64,000 bases of DNA from Endozoicomonas elysicola. GTDB lineage: Bacteria; Pseudomonadota; Gammaproteobacteria; Pseudomonadales; Endozoicomonadaceae. Under the pieces are notes generated by a model, which worked only from the letters and a program-made list of their open reading frames with translations, was not told where the DNA came from and did no database searches. The DNA lies in NCBI RefSeq assembly GCF_000710775.1, contig NZ_JOJP01000001.1, forward strand, positions 1,021,400 through 1,085,399, given 5' to 3'. This document shows positions 44,917-53,593 of the stretch, in pieces. Position numbers and translations under genes: made by a program. Within the stretch, counting starts at the first letter, position 1. Each line of letters begins with the position of its first letter.

Positions 44917-46947
44917 ATGTTCAATACCTCCTCATATCTATCCGGTTCAAGTGGCCAAAACGGTTTATATGACAATAACAATTCAGGAAATGGTTTCAAC
45001 TTGCCTTCAGGCAACAATGGTGTTGGTCCGGCTCCCGGAATGCCTACGGTCAGTGCTGCCAATCCGGGCCCTTATTATCATGGAAATGTGTATGATACTG
45101 GAATTGAACATCGTGGTGTAATTCAGACTCCATCAATGCCATACCTCTCATACGATTGGATGCCCACTCAGTCAGATCGGCCGTACCCGCACCCATCAGC
45201 ACCTCCGCATTTCATGAACCTTTCTTACGATCAGCTCCGTAATGAATTATCACTAATGGGCACAGAAGTTAGTGGTTTATCAAATGGGTCATATCATGGA
45301 CATGAGGGAGGCGATAATGACTGGCTTAATCATCTCAGTAATAAATTGTCTTGGTTAACACAGCAGGTGCAAAATGCTCAACGTGATAACCTTGATCAGT
45401 ATGGTGTACTTACTTCTTCTTTAGAGCAACTGCGTCGTAATTTTGATAGTGCCAGAATAAATGTTTTAGAACGAGCACTTCAAAATGGTTTTAACCAGTT
45501 TGACATCGATATGATGAATGTTTTCAAAGAAGAACAAGTAGCACCAGCCCAGGTTTCAACTCTTGAACAAGGCTTTCAAAGCCTCTCGCATTGGGTTAAT
45601 AATTTAGGTTTATATACTGATAATCGTAATTATCAGGATCGTCTTACTGGTCTTCGTACCAGGCTTGATACTCTAGAGAATAAAAGTCCCCCCTACAGAC
45701 CAGGTGCTTTAGACTCTGGGGTCAGTTCAGTTCATGATCGGATGACCGGTTTCCAGGGTAAAATGTCTCCAGAAAGTGCTTTGCGCAGTGTAAATGATTT
45801 GGGGCAGTTGCTGACGAATTTCAGCATACATTCCCAGAATGTCTCTGACAGACCTTCTACAAAGGCTGCTCCACCCAAGCTAACAGCTCTTGCTTCTAAG
45901 CTTGCAGCAGATAGAGGGGTTCTTGATGGTGCAAAATTTCATAACGACCGGTATGTAAAATCCAAAGTAACCGTGGATGTTTCTAAGAGCGATCTTGGCA
46001 AGATACAGCCAGTGATTGAACGCACAGAATTTTCTGTTCGTAATATGAGCCAGGCAATGCTTGACCGAATGAGAGAACTTGGCATGAGCCTTAAAACTCG
46101 TACTGTACCTGGTTATATTATTTATCTTGTTGCTGATGACGAAAAAGCCTTTGGTGGTGATCGAAGTTTCAAATTGCAGTTGAAAACAGTCTTAACCGAA
46201 AATTATGCCAAAAACTTTTCCAGGGGGGAGAAGGGGAGCATGTACGTTCCTCTGAGTGTTGCACTTAAAATACCTGAAGGTTTGCATAAGAATGCGAGTT
46301 ATTTCCCATGCAGTTGGGCTGCACATGAAAGTAAGCAGTTATTGAACTCATCCGAGCATGCTCCATTTGCTTTTGGTAAGGATCGTGGAGGGTATAAAGA
46401 AGATATCGGTATTTATGATGTCAGTAAGACTCTCAGATCTATGGGAGTTAGTGCAAGGGATGCTGCTTCAGCTCCTTCCGGTCAGGTAATTCCGGTGAAT
46501 ATCGAGTTGGTTAGGCAGTCTGATCATAGCCTTGAACAGTTGAAGCCCGCAGAACCCGCGAGACGTTCCTGGTTGAGCCGGTTGATATGGGGAGAGAGTG
46601 ACAACAGTAGAAAGAGTAATGGTATACGTCTTGAGTGTGAATTTTTTGAACCTGAACGGGGTATACCTGAATCCTGTATGTACAGCTCCGATGAGGAGTG
46701 CGAAGTTCAACCTGAAGGCTGTGTAGAAGGTGGCGTGTTACCACTGGGTCTTGATACCACCACAGCCCACGGGTCTACGAATAAAATCTCGGGCAGTGAA
46801 CGTTTGACTAACTCACCGGCTTTGGTTCTGGTTCGAACAATCTCTCCCGGTAAGGAAGGCTTTAAGAATACGGCAGAGCTGGCTCATCTGATTGATGATA
46901 GAACCGCTGATATTGAGAGGAGTCTATCCAGTTTAGATGTGATGTAA
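44917..46947 (+). CDS. large effector-like protein with PSAPPHF motif (paralog 2)
   Basis: 676 residues; GGAG 10 nt before the ATG; no signal peptide. Gly/Asn/Pro-rich N-terminus with PSAPPHF at 93-99 (PSAP kept, PPxY lost), helical middle, then the same conserved domain as paralog 1 at about 321-545 (KLTALASKLAADRG, GYIIYLVADDEKAFGG, KEDIGIYDVS, VIPVNIELV) and the shared end GLDTTTAHGSTN...RTADIERSLS. It lacks paralog 1's extra coiled region and long acidic repeat. It sits between 83-bp direct repeats, so it may have been inserted or duplicated as a unit. Role as effector inferred. Confidence 0.65.
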   Translation: MFNTSSYLSGSSGQNGLYDNNNSGNGFNLPSGNNGVGPAPGMPTVSAANPGPYYHGNVYDTGIEHRGVIQTPSMPYLSYDWMPTQSDRPYPHPSAPPHFMNLSYDQLRNELSLMGTEVSGLSNGSYHGHEGGDNDWLNHLSNKLSWLTQQVQNAQRDNLDQYGVLTSSLEQLRRNFDSARINVLERALQNGFNQFDIDMMNVFKEEQVAPAQVSTLEQGFQSLSHWVNNLGLYTDNRNYQDRLTGLRTRLDTLENKSPPYRPGALDSGVSSVHDRMTGFQGKMSPESALRSVNDLGQLLTNFSIHSQNVSDRPSTKAAPPKLTALASKLAADRGVLDGAKFHNDRYVKSKVTVDVSKSDLGKIQPVIERTEFSVRNMSQAMLDRMRELGMSLKTRTVPGYIIYLVADDEKAFGGDRSFKLQLKTVLTENYAKNFSRGEKGSMYVPLSVALKIPEGLHKNASYFPCSWAAHESKQLLNSSEHAPFAFGKDRGGYKEDIGIYDVSKTLRSMGVSARDAASAPSGQVIPVNIELVRQSDHSLEQLKPAEPARRSWLSRLIWGESDNSRKSNGIRLECEFFEPERGIPESCMYSSDEECEVQPEGCVEGGVLPLGLDTTTAHGSTNKISGSERLTNSPALVLVRTISPGKEGFKNTAELAHLIDDRTADIERSLSSLDVM

Positions 46948-46986
46948 TAGCATCTGTGGCTTTTTTTTGAACCTGCCTGTGAACCC

Positions 46987-47009
46987 CTCCTCCGTTAGTA
47001 GAGAGGAGG
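46987..47009. terminator. stem-loop after paralog 2
   Basis: CCTCCTC and GAGGAGG arms around a 10-nt loop, 40 bp after the stop, the same position and composition as the stem after paralog 1. Confidence 0.5.
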
Positions 47010-47327
47010 GAGAACGCCCCTGAAATAATCCATAAATTTACTGCTTGATAGCTTCTGGAAGCTGCCCTTACCAATGTATTTGAATACGGCACTACGTCTG
47101 TTCAGGTTGCAGACAGGACTGCGTTACGTTTTTTGAGAGCCACTGATGGCTCATCAGAAACAGTTGACCTTTAAGCGATTTTGCACGTTCTAGCTTATGT
47201 AATGACAATGGCTGTAGTCTGAGAGCATTACGTTCTGAGTTAACAGATAATGTCGTTCCCTCTTTGGGTGAGAGTAATAAAAAAAGAAAAATGAAGCTGA
47301 GCTACCAAAGCTGCCATTTTCTATCGA

Positions 47328-47410
47328 GGAAAAGCTATGCAGGGCGGCTAATGAGGGTATGATGAAGAAGCATGACTGCGTTCGCCGTAAAGAGATCCTT
47401 ATTGGGACTT
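47328..47410 (+). repeat. 83-bp direct repeat, copy B
   Basis: Second copy, 78/83 identical to 44301-44383, 3,027 bp downstream. Ends 41 bp before the ECF sigma factor start. Confidence 0.85.
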
Positions 47411-47450
47411 TTTACGTAGAAGTGGGCATGTATAAGAAAATTAAAGAACT

Positions 47451-48038
47451 ATGGTACATCTTCGGCTTGTTGAAACCTCTATGGAATTCAAACCTGATCA
47501 GGCAGCGCAAAAGCAGGACTTCAGGCAGGTTCTCGTTGATCTGGCGAAAAGTCGCGATAAAAAGCTGTTTATGCAGCTCTACGACTATTTTGCTCCTCGA
47601 CTGAAAAGCTTTCTGGTCAGAAAGGGGGCTAATGAAGAGCTGGCAGAAGAGCTGGTTCAGGAAACCCTGCTGTCTGTATGGCGTAAGACTTCCAGTTATG
47701 ACCCTGCAAAAGCTACGGCTTCCACCTGGATCTTTCGCATTGCCAGAAATCTATGGATTGACCGGCTTCGTAAAGAAAAGCCTGACATGCTTTCGCCCCT
47801 GAACAGTTATCCCGAAGTTGGCTACACGCCAAGTATGGCAGCCTGTGATGCTGGACGATTAAAAGACGCCCTGGATGCTCTACCTCAGCAACAGGCTCAA
47901 TTGGTTTACAAAGTGTATTACGAAGGAAAATCCCATCGAGAAATTGCTGAAGATATGGACATGCCCATAGGCAGTGTGAAATCAGGCCTAAGGCTTGCAT
48001 TTGATAAATTGCGGGTTCGCATTGGAGGTGAGCCATGA
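47451..48038 (+). CDS. ECF sigma factor, ChrR-associated (ECF11-like)
   Basis: 195 residues; ATG at 47481 is an alternative start. Region 2 LFMQLYDYFAPRLKSFLVRKG ... LVQETLLSVWRK ... TASTWIFRIARNLWIDRLRK and region 4 GKSHREIAEDMDMPIGSVKSGLRLA are complete. Overlaps the anti-sigma gene by 4 bp (ATGA). With ChrR it forms a redox/singlet-oxygen-type sensor pair; the lipid operon at 33885-38750 is a likely target by analogy. Confidence 0.9.
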   Translation: MVHLRLVETSMEFKPDQAAQKQDFRQVLVDLAKSRDKKLFMQLYDYFAPRLKSFLVRKGANEELAEELVQETLLSVWRKTSSYDPAKATASTWIFRIARNLWIDRLRKEKPDMLSPLNSYPEVGYTPSMAACDAGRLKDALDALPQQQAQLVYKVYYEGKSHREIAEDMDMPIGSVKSGLRLAFDKLRVRIGGEP

Positions 48039-48691
48039 GCTGCAATCACCATCCTGATGACAGCACCCTGCTCAGTTATGGCGCTGGCAGTCTGCCAGAT
48101 GCTCTTGCTATGGTCGTCGCCTGTCATATTGCTGCCTGTAGCCACTGCCGCGGTAAAATTGCCGATGCTGAGCAGATTGGTCTTGGTCTGATGGAGCAGG
48201 AGCCTGTGCAATCCATGTCTGAAAGATCACGGGAATGGATGCTGGCCATGCTTGATGAGCCGTGTGAAGAAAGCATGCCAGAGCCTCAGCTAGCAGTTGG
48301 TGATGACTCGGACGGAGATATACCGGCACCACTGCAGCCGTTGATTGGTCAATGGTTCAGTGAACTGCACTGGAGAACGATGGCACCGGGCATGAAGCAG
48401 TTTATCCTGCCAGCTTCGCAGGGCAAGCTGCGGTTGCTCAAAATTGCTCCCGGTACCTTTATGCCCTCCCATGGACACAGTGGTTCCGAGCTGACCCTGG
48501 TACTTAAGGGGTCATACAGCGATGAACTGGGGCGTTTTTCCGCCGGAGATGTGGCGGATGTCGACCCGGATATGAATCATCAGCCAGTGGCAGATACCCA
48601 TGAAGGGTGTATCTGCCTGATTGCTACGGATGGTCCCCTTCGCTTCAAGGGACTGGTTCCACGGCTGCTCCAGCCTTTTTTTCAGCTATAA
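48035..48691 (+). CDS. chrR: ChrR-type zinc anti-sigma factor
   Basis: 218 residues. The N-terminal zinc-binding anti-sigma domain has H6, H31, C35 and C38 (HIAACSHC), the same residues as in Rhodobacter ChrR. The C-terminal cupin holds H146, H148 (SHGHSGSE), E152 and H182 as a second metal site. It should hold the ECF factor inactive until singlet oxygen or organic peroxide stress. Translationally coupled to the sigma gene. Confidence 0.93.
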   Translation: MSCNHHPDDSTLLSYGAGSLPDALAMVVACHIAACSHCRGKIADAEQIGLGLMEQEPVQSMSERSREWMLAMLDEPCEESMPEPQLAVGDDSDGDIPAPLQPLIGQWFSELHWRTMAPGMKQFILPASQGKLRLLKIAPGTFMPSHGHSGSELTLVLKGSYSDELGRFSAGDVADVDPDMNHQPVADTHEGCICLIATDGPLRFKGLVPRLLQPFFQL

Positions 48692-48796
48692 ACGCTGCTA
48701 GTCAGGTCAATGGCAAGATTTCTTGCTATTGACCTGAACTTTTTTCTCGACGAACCTGTCAAAAAGTTTCTAGTGTAATTCCAGAGAGATCGTTTC

Positions 48797-51049
48797 ATGA
48801 CGCTTGCTGCCCTCGCCGTAGTTGCTGTTGCTTCACTGCTGTCATTTGCACTGGCTTGGTTTGTCTGCCGGCAAACTCAGCATAGCCTGAAGTTGCAAAT
48901 GGAGCGGGAGGTGGATGCCCAGCACCTGCAGATCGACCAACTGATCGAGCAGAAAAACGCTCTGCAAGATGAGCTGGCAGAACAGAAAGTCGTTCTGCAG
49001 GAAAAGCTTGAAGCGAGTAAAACTCTGCTGCAGAAAGAGACCCTGCGTCTTAGCGATCAGCTCAGCCAGCATCAGGTCAAGGCAGGGCGTCTGGAAGCCA
49101 TGATGATTTCAGAGCGCAAACGCGAAGCTGAAAAAACCAGAGACTTTCAGGAGCTGGCTAAAGAGCTGGCATCCGAGCGGGCTGTGCGGAGTCAGGCAGA
49201 ACAGCGGGCAAAAGAGCTGGAAACCCGCCTTGAAGAACAACAGAGCCAAAACCAGAAAGCCCTGATGCAGCTTCAGGAAAACAAGGAAGCCCTCAAACAG
49301 GAATTCAAACACCTGGCGCACGAAATCTTTGAAGCCAGAGGTAAAGTTCTCTCTGATCAGCACCATGAACAGCTGCATTCACTATTGGCTCCGTTCAAGG
49401 AACAGTTGGGTGAGTTCCGTAACAAAGTGGAAGAGGCGCACCGGGAAGACAGCGTTAGCCGCGCAGCACTGAAGCAACAGCTGGAAACCATGCATCAGCT
49501 CAATCGAAAGATGACGGACGACGCTGAAAGTCTTGCTAAAGCCCTCAAAGGAGACAAGAAGCTTCAGGGTAACTGGGGGGAAATGCAGGTTGAGACCATC
49601 CTCGACAGCAGTGGTCTGATCAAAGGCCAGGAGTACGAGCGTGAAGCCAACTTCAAAGATGAGGATGGTCAGAATAAGCGTCCGGACTTTATTGTTCACC
49701 TGCCCGAAGGTAAGCACCTTATCATTGACTCCAAGGTGTCGCTGGTGGACTACATGGCTTATGTGAATGCAGAAACGGATGCTGACCGTGATGCGGCCAT
49801 GGTTCGTCATATTCAATGTATTCGAAATCACATCAACAGCCTGAACCAGAAAGACTACCCCAGCCTGCCGGAAATCAAGGCTCCGGATTTTGTTTTCATG
49901 TTCATGCCTATTGAGCCTGCGTTTATTTCCGCATTCCAGTATGACCAGCAACTGTTTAATGAGGCGTTTGAGAAACGTATCGTCGTAGTAACGCCCACAA
50001 CATTGCTGGCAACCCTGAGAACGGTTGCTAACCTGTGGACCATTGAACGTCAGAATGCCAATACCCGGAAACTGGCTGATAAAGGTCGTCAGGTATACGA
50101 CAAGCTTCGCATCTTTGTGGAAAAAATGGAGAAGTTGGATACACAGCTGGACAATGCCCGCAGTACCTACGATGAAGCCATGGGTACGCTGAAGCATGGC
50201 CGTGGCAATCTGATAGCCCAGGCCGATCAGTTTCTGGCACTGGGTGTTCGGGTGAAGAAAGAGTTACCCGCCAAAACGCTGGAAACGGCTGATCTGGAGC
50301 CCCTTGAGGCAGAAGAGTTACTGGCTTTTGAAGCAGGGGCTCAGTCAGCAGCCTCTGAAGTGGATGTCGTGACCTCCCATCAGGAGGAAACACCGGAAGC
50401 CCGGGAATCAACGCCAGAACCCGTAGAGGTTTCGCCTGTCACAGAAGCTCATTCATTAGCGGAAGAACCAGTAGAAGCCTATGAAGAACCCACTTCTGAA
50501 CGGGGTGTGGATAGTACGGTTGTTGATGAACCTGAACCACAGGAACCGACATACTCAGATGTTGTCGCGTCTGAAGTGACTCCTGCAATTGCGGAGCAGT
50601 CCTTTGAGCATCAAGATTACGGTTTGCCTGAGCAGCACGCACAGACTCCGGAAGATTATGGTGTGGAAGAACCGGCTGCAGAAGCAACGCCTCATGAGTC
50701 CGTAATGGTGGCTGAATCGGGGAGCCAAGCGCCTGATCTCGCTTCGCTGGATTCCAGACCGGGTTTTGAATATGCAGAGGCAACGACAGCGACTCAAAAC
50801 CTGCAACAGACCGAGTCTTCAGTTGAGGACAATGGCTATGCGCCGTCAGGTGAAGGTGAACTCCCAAATACTCCGGACTTCTCCGTGCTGGAATCCCAAC
50901 TTGCCGAGCTGGGCAGTGACTTGTCCTCTACCGATGGAGAGTTGCCGTCTCTTGAAGCAGAACTGGCCAGACTGGAGCAGGAGCACCCTGAATATTCCTT
51001 ATCTGACTATGAGCAACAGTTCAGGTCAGAAGACACCCCCTCAAAGTAA
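48797..51049 (+). CDS. rmuC: DNA recombination protein RmuC with extended acidic C-terminus
   Basis: 750 residues, against about 475-500 for typical RmuC. N-terminal membrane anchor (1-25), long coiled coil (30-200), and the nuclease-like RmuC domain with GNWGEMQVETIL, RPDFIVHLPEGKHLIIDSKVSL and PIEPAF. Residues after about 490 are a Pro/Glu/Ser-rich acidic tail of 250 residues ending DYEQQF, unusual for the family. RmuC limits inversions at short repeats. No operon partners. Confidence 0.92.
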   Translation: MTLAALAVVAVASLLSFALAWFVCRQTQHSLKLQMEREVDAQHLQIDQLIEQKNALQDELAEQKVVLQEKLEASKTLLQKETLRLSDQLSQHQVKAGRLEAMMISERKREAEKTRDFQELAKELASERAVRSQAEQRAKELETRLEEQQSQNQKALMQLQENKEALKQEFKHLAHEIFEARGKVLSDQHHEQLHSLLAPFKEQLGEFRNKVEEAHREDSVSRAALKQQLETMHQLNRKMTDDAESLAKALKGDKKLQGNWGEMQVETILDSSGLIKGQEYEREANFKDEDGQNKRPDFIVHLPEGKHLIIDSKVSLVDYMAYVNAETDADRDAAMVRHIQCIRNHINSLNQKDYPSLPEIKAPDFVFMFMPIEPAFISAFQYDQQLFNEAFEKRIVVVTPTTLLATLRTVANLWTIERQNANTRKLADKGRQVYDKLRIFVEKMEKLDTQLDNARSTYDEAMGTLKHGRGNLIAQADQFLALGVRVKKELPAKTLETADLEPLEAEELLAFEAGAQSAASEVDVVTSHQEETPEARESTPEPVEVSPVTEAHSLAEEPVEAYEEPTSERGVDSTVVDEPEPQEPTYSDVVASEVTPAIAEQSFEHQDYGLPEQHAQTPEDYGVEEPAAEATPHESVMVAESGSQAPDLASLDSRPGFEYAEATTATQNLQQTESSVEDNGYAPSGEGELPNTPDFSVLESQLAELGSDLSSTDGELPSLEAELARLEQEHPEYSLSDYEQQFRSEDTPSK

Positions 51050-51157
51050 CCTTCTCTAAATAGCGTATTTACCCCCACTGTGCCGAAGCCGGGATTTCAG
51101 TAAGCTAGTTTCAAAAGAACATGGACTTACCTGAAATCTCAATCCCGGCACACTCTA

Positions 51158-52051
51158 ATGAACACGACGATTAAGGCAGATCTGGTACTTCTGCTGGTTA
51201 CTCTGCTGGCTGCGTCTGGCTGGCTGTTTTCCAAGTTTGCCATCGGTGGCATGCCGCCCATTGGTTACATTGGAGTCCGATATATTGCAGCAGCTTTATT
51301 GTTGTTGCCTTTTGCCGCACGACAGCTGTTTCAGTTAAACAAAAGCCAGTTATTCATCTGCGTGATGGTGGGGTTAATTCAGATGGCAGCCATGTATCTC
51401 TGGATTCAGGCTGTCGACAGCTCTGACCGGCTGGGTGAAGGTGCTTTTATCATGAGCCTGTCCATGATCATGGTGCCCTTTATGGGAAGGTTGCTCTATG
51501 GTAGCCGAATTGATCGCTTCACACTCTTTGCCCTGCCATTTGCGATTGCCGGTATTGCCTTGCTGGCACTGAAAGGTAGTTGGGAATTTGAACCTGCCCA
51601 AGGGTTGTACCTGATGGCAACGCTGTTTATTGCCTTGCACTTTGTGTTCACCAATCGTAATGCGCCAGGCATCCCTTCAATGGCTTTGACCTTTATATTG
51701 TTGCTGGTTCCGGGTGTGCTAGGAATGGCTATTTCTGTCACTACAGAAAGCTGGCCGGAACAGATTGCTACCGATACCTGGGTCTGGGTAGCTGCCGCAG
51801 TATTGGTTGCCACCAGTCTGCGTTATTTCCTATACACCTGGGCGCTGAAACATTCAGAAGCAGGCCATGCCGCGCTGATCATGGTGATTGAACCGGTATG
51901 GACTGCGCTGATGAGTGCGATCTGGATGGGAGAGTCCATGACTTCCCAGAAGCTTCTCGGTTGTGGACTGATCTTTATGGCGTTGCTGGTTGCCAGGTGG
52001 CGTTCCATCTTTAAGCCAGCCATTGCCGAATCACAGCTGGTCCGGGAATAG
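51158..52051 (+). CDS. EamA/DMT family transporter
   Basis: 297 residues, ten transmembrane segments in two EamA repeats (start WLFSKFAIGGMPPIGYIGVRY and second repeat FVFTNRNAPG...). Probably an exporter of amino acids or metabolites; substrate unknown. The last 21 bp overlap the convergent LysR gene end to end. Confidence 0.88.
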   Translation: MNTTIKADLVLLLVTLLAASGWLFSKFAIGGMPPIGYIGVRYIAAALLLLPFAARQLFQLNKSQLFICVMVGLIQMAAMYLWIQAVDSSDRLGEGAFIMSLSMIMVPFMGRLLYGSRIDRFTLFALPFAIAGIALLALKGSWEFEPAQGLYLMATLFIALHFVFTNRNAPGIPSMALTFILLLVPGVLGMAISVTTESWPEQIATDTWVWVAAAVLVATSLRYFLYTWALKHSEAGHAALIMVIEPVWTALMSAIWMGESMTSQKLLGCGLIFMALLVARWRSIFKPAIAESQLVRE

Positions 52052-52903
52052 CGTATTCAGAATAAACGGGTAGCGGCTTGCCACCGGGCGATGCCGCTTA
52101 TGGGTCAGGTAAATGGTTTCATAAACGGCAGTGGTCATATTTAAGATGCTGATATCCTGCTGCCGGGGAAAAGCATTCACAATGGACTCTGGTAAAACGG
52201 TAAAGCCATTACCGGCAGCTACCGGCTCGAGAATCAGGTTGATCTGGTTTACCGCGCCTTTTACTGGGAATTCGGAAAGGTGCTGGAATTGAGCATAGTT
52301 TGCCCGAAGCACTGACGATATATGATGGCTGGCATCAGGGTGCATAATGACACCCAGCAGGCATAAGTCACTGTAACCCGCTTCTCGATAACGAGCAGGA
52401 ACCACAAGCAGTAATTGCTCCTGATCGATAGGGCGGGCTATGAGTTCAGGCTCGTCGGTCTGATGGGTAATCAGGCCAATATCAATGGTATTACTCAACA
52501 GCTCTGACACAATCCTGTGGTTCGGGGCCACCTCAAACTGCATCAGCAGCTCTGGATATTGCTGCTGTATGACACAGAGCTGAGGGTAAAGCCTCATGGC
52601 CAGGGCTCCCGGACTGCTGAGTCGGCAGGCCCCCTCATAAGGATTGTCTTCTTTCAGGGACTCTTTCAACTGTTCTTCACTGACGACCAGTTCCTTGGCA
52701 AAACGAAGTACCTTTTCACCTTCCTGTGTCAGCTCAAAGCCTTTTTCATTCCGGTTAATCAGCGTTGCCTGGTAATAGTCTTCCAGTTTGCGAATATGCT
52801 GGCTGACGCCCGGTTGTGTCATGTGCAGCAAGGCAGCGGTGCGAGTGAAATGCTTCTGCTCAACCAGCGCAATAAAGGTCTTTAGCCAGAGTGGATTTAT
52901 CAT
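52031..52903 (-). CDS. LysR-family transcriptional regulator
   Basis: 290 residues, LTTR HTH at residues 5-62 (HFTRTAALLHMTQPGVSQHIRKLEDY). Convergent with and overlapping the DMT gene by 21 bp; divergent from the VOC gene with a strong dyad between. It likely regulates the VOC gene and itself. Confidence 0.9.
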   Translation of the reverse strand: MINPLWLKTFIALVEQKHFTRTAALLHMTQPGVSQHIRKLEDYYQATLINRNEKGFELTQEGEKVLRFAKELVVSEEQLKESLKEDNPYEGACRLSSPGALAMRLYPQLCVIQQQYPELLMQFEVAPNHRIVSELLSNTIDIGLITHQTDEPELIARPIDQEQLLLVVPARYREAGYSDLCLLGVIMHPDASHHISSVLRANYAQFQHLSEFPVKGAVNQINLILEPVAAGNGFTVLPESIVNAFPRQQDISILNMTTAVYETIYLTHKRHRPVASRYPFILNTLFPDQL

Positions 52904-52912
52904 AACAGGATA

Positions 52913-52937
52913 TTATCAATATCATCAAAAATGATAA
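52913..52937. promoter_or_regulatory. putative LysR operator before VOC gene
   Basis: TTATCA-N13-TGATAA, a 25-bp dyad 10 bp from the LysR start and 59 bp from the VOC start. Confidence 0.5.
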
Positions 52938-52995
52938 TTTTTTGTTCTCGAAATAAGCTTCTACACTGATGTCATTGCTATTGAGGTAAAAGACA

Positions 52996-53502
52996 ATGAC
53001 AGACCAAGTATACCCAAGAACCTTTTCTCATATCGGTATTTCTGTTCCAGATCTGGAAAAGGCCGTTAAGTTTTACACCGAAGTGCTGGGCTGGTACCTG
53101 ATTATGGAACCCACCACGATTGTAGAAGACAACAGCGCGATTGGTGAGATGTGCACCGATGTATTCGGTGCCGGCTGGGAGCACTTCCGCATTGCGCACT
53201 TATCCACAGGTGACAAGATCGGTGTTGAGATCTTTGAGTTTAAAAATCAGGAAAATCCTGAAAATAACTTCGAATACTGGAAAACCGGCATTTTCCACTT
53301 CTGCGTACAGGATCCGGATGTAGAAGGCCTGGCAGAAAAGATTGTTGCCGCCGGTGGTAAGCGTCGTATGGAAAAACCACGCTTTTACTACCCGGGTGAA
53401 AAGCCATACCGCATGATCTACATGGAAGATCCATTTGGTAACATCCTGGAAATCTACAGTCACAGCTATGAGCTGACCTATTCCGCAGGTGCCTATAACT
53501 GA
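52996..53502 (+). CDS. VOC family (glyoxalase-fold) protein
   Basis: 168 residues with two betaalphabetabetabeta modules: HIGISVPDLEKAVKFYTEVLG and FHFCVQDPDVEGLAEKIVAAGG, ending YMEDPFGNILEIYSHSYE. Candidate metal ligands are His12, Glu of GVEIFEF, and Glu of ILEIY. Could be a dioxygenase or lyase on small carbonyl substrates; a dispersed repeat follows its stop. Divergent LysR suggests an inducible catabolic step. Confidence 0.85.
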   Translation: MTDQVYPRTFSHIGISVPDLEKAVKFYTEVLGWYLIMEPTTIVEDNSAIGEMCTDVFGAGWEHFRIAHLSTGDKIGVEIFEFKNQENPENNFEYWKTGIFHFCVQDPDVEGLAEKIVAAGGKRRMEKPRFYYPGEKPYRMIYMEDPFGNILEIYSHSYELTYSAGAYN

Positions 53503-53511
53503 TTCTTTAGG

Positions 53512-53571
53512 TTAACCACAGCGATCACAAAGCGCACAAAGAAAAGCAATTCTTGTGCGTTTTTTTTGTTC
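53512..53571 (+). repeat. dispersed cacaaagagcac repeat, partial palindrome
   Basis: TTAACCACAGCGATCACAAA followed by GCGCAC and a partly complementary CTTGTGCG arm, with a T-run after. Related to 13803-13880. May act as the VOC terminator. Confidence 0.6.
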
Positions 53572-53593
53572 AGCGGCTAAACATATCACTGCA

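Larger units (their letters stand above)
46948..47450. other. intergenic region with direct repeat copy B
   Basis: 500 bp. Holds a CCTCCTC/GAGGAGG stem (46987-47009) after paralog 2 and repeat copy B (47328-47410) just before the ECF sigma gene. Confidence 0.5.
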
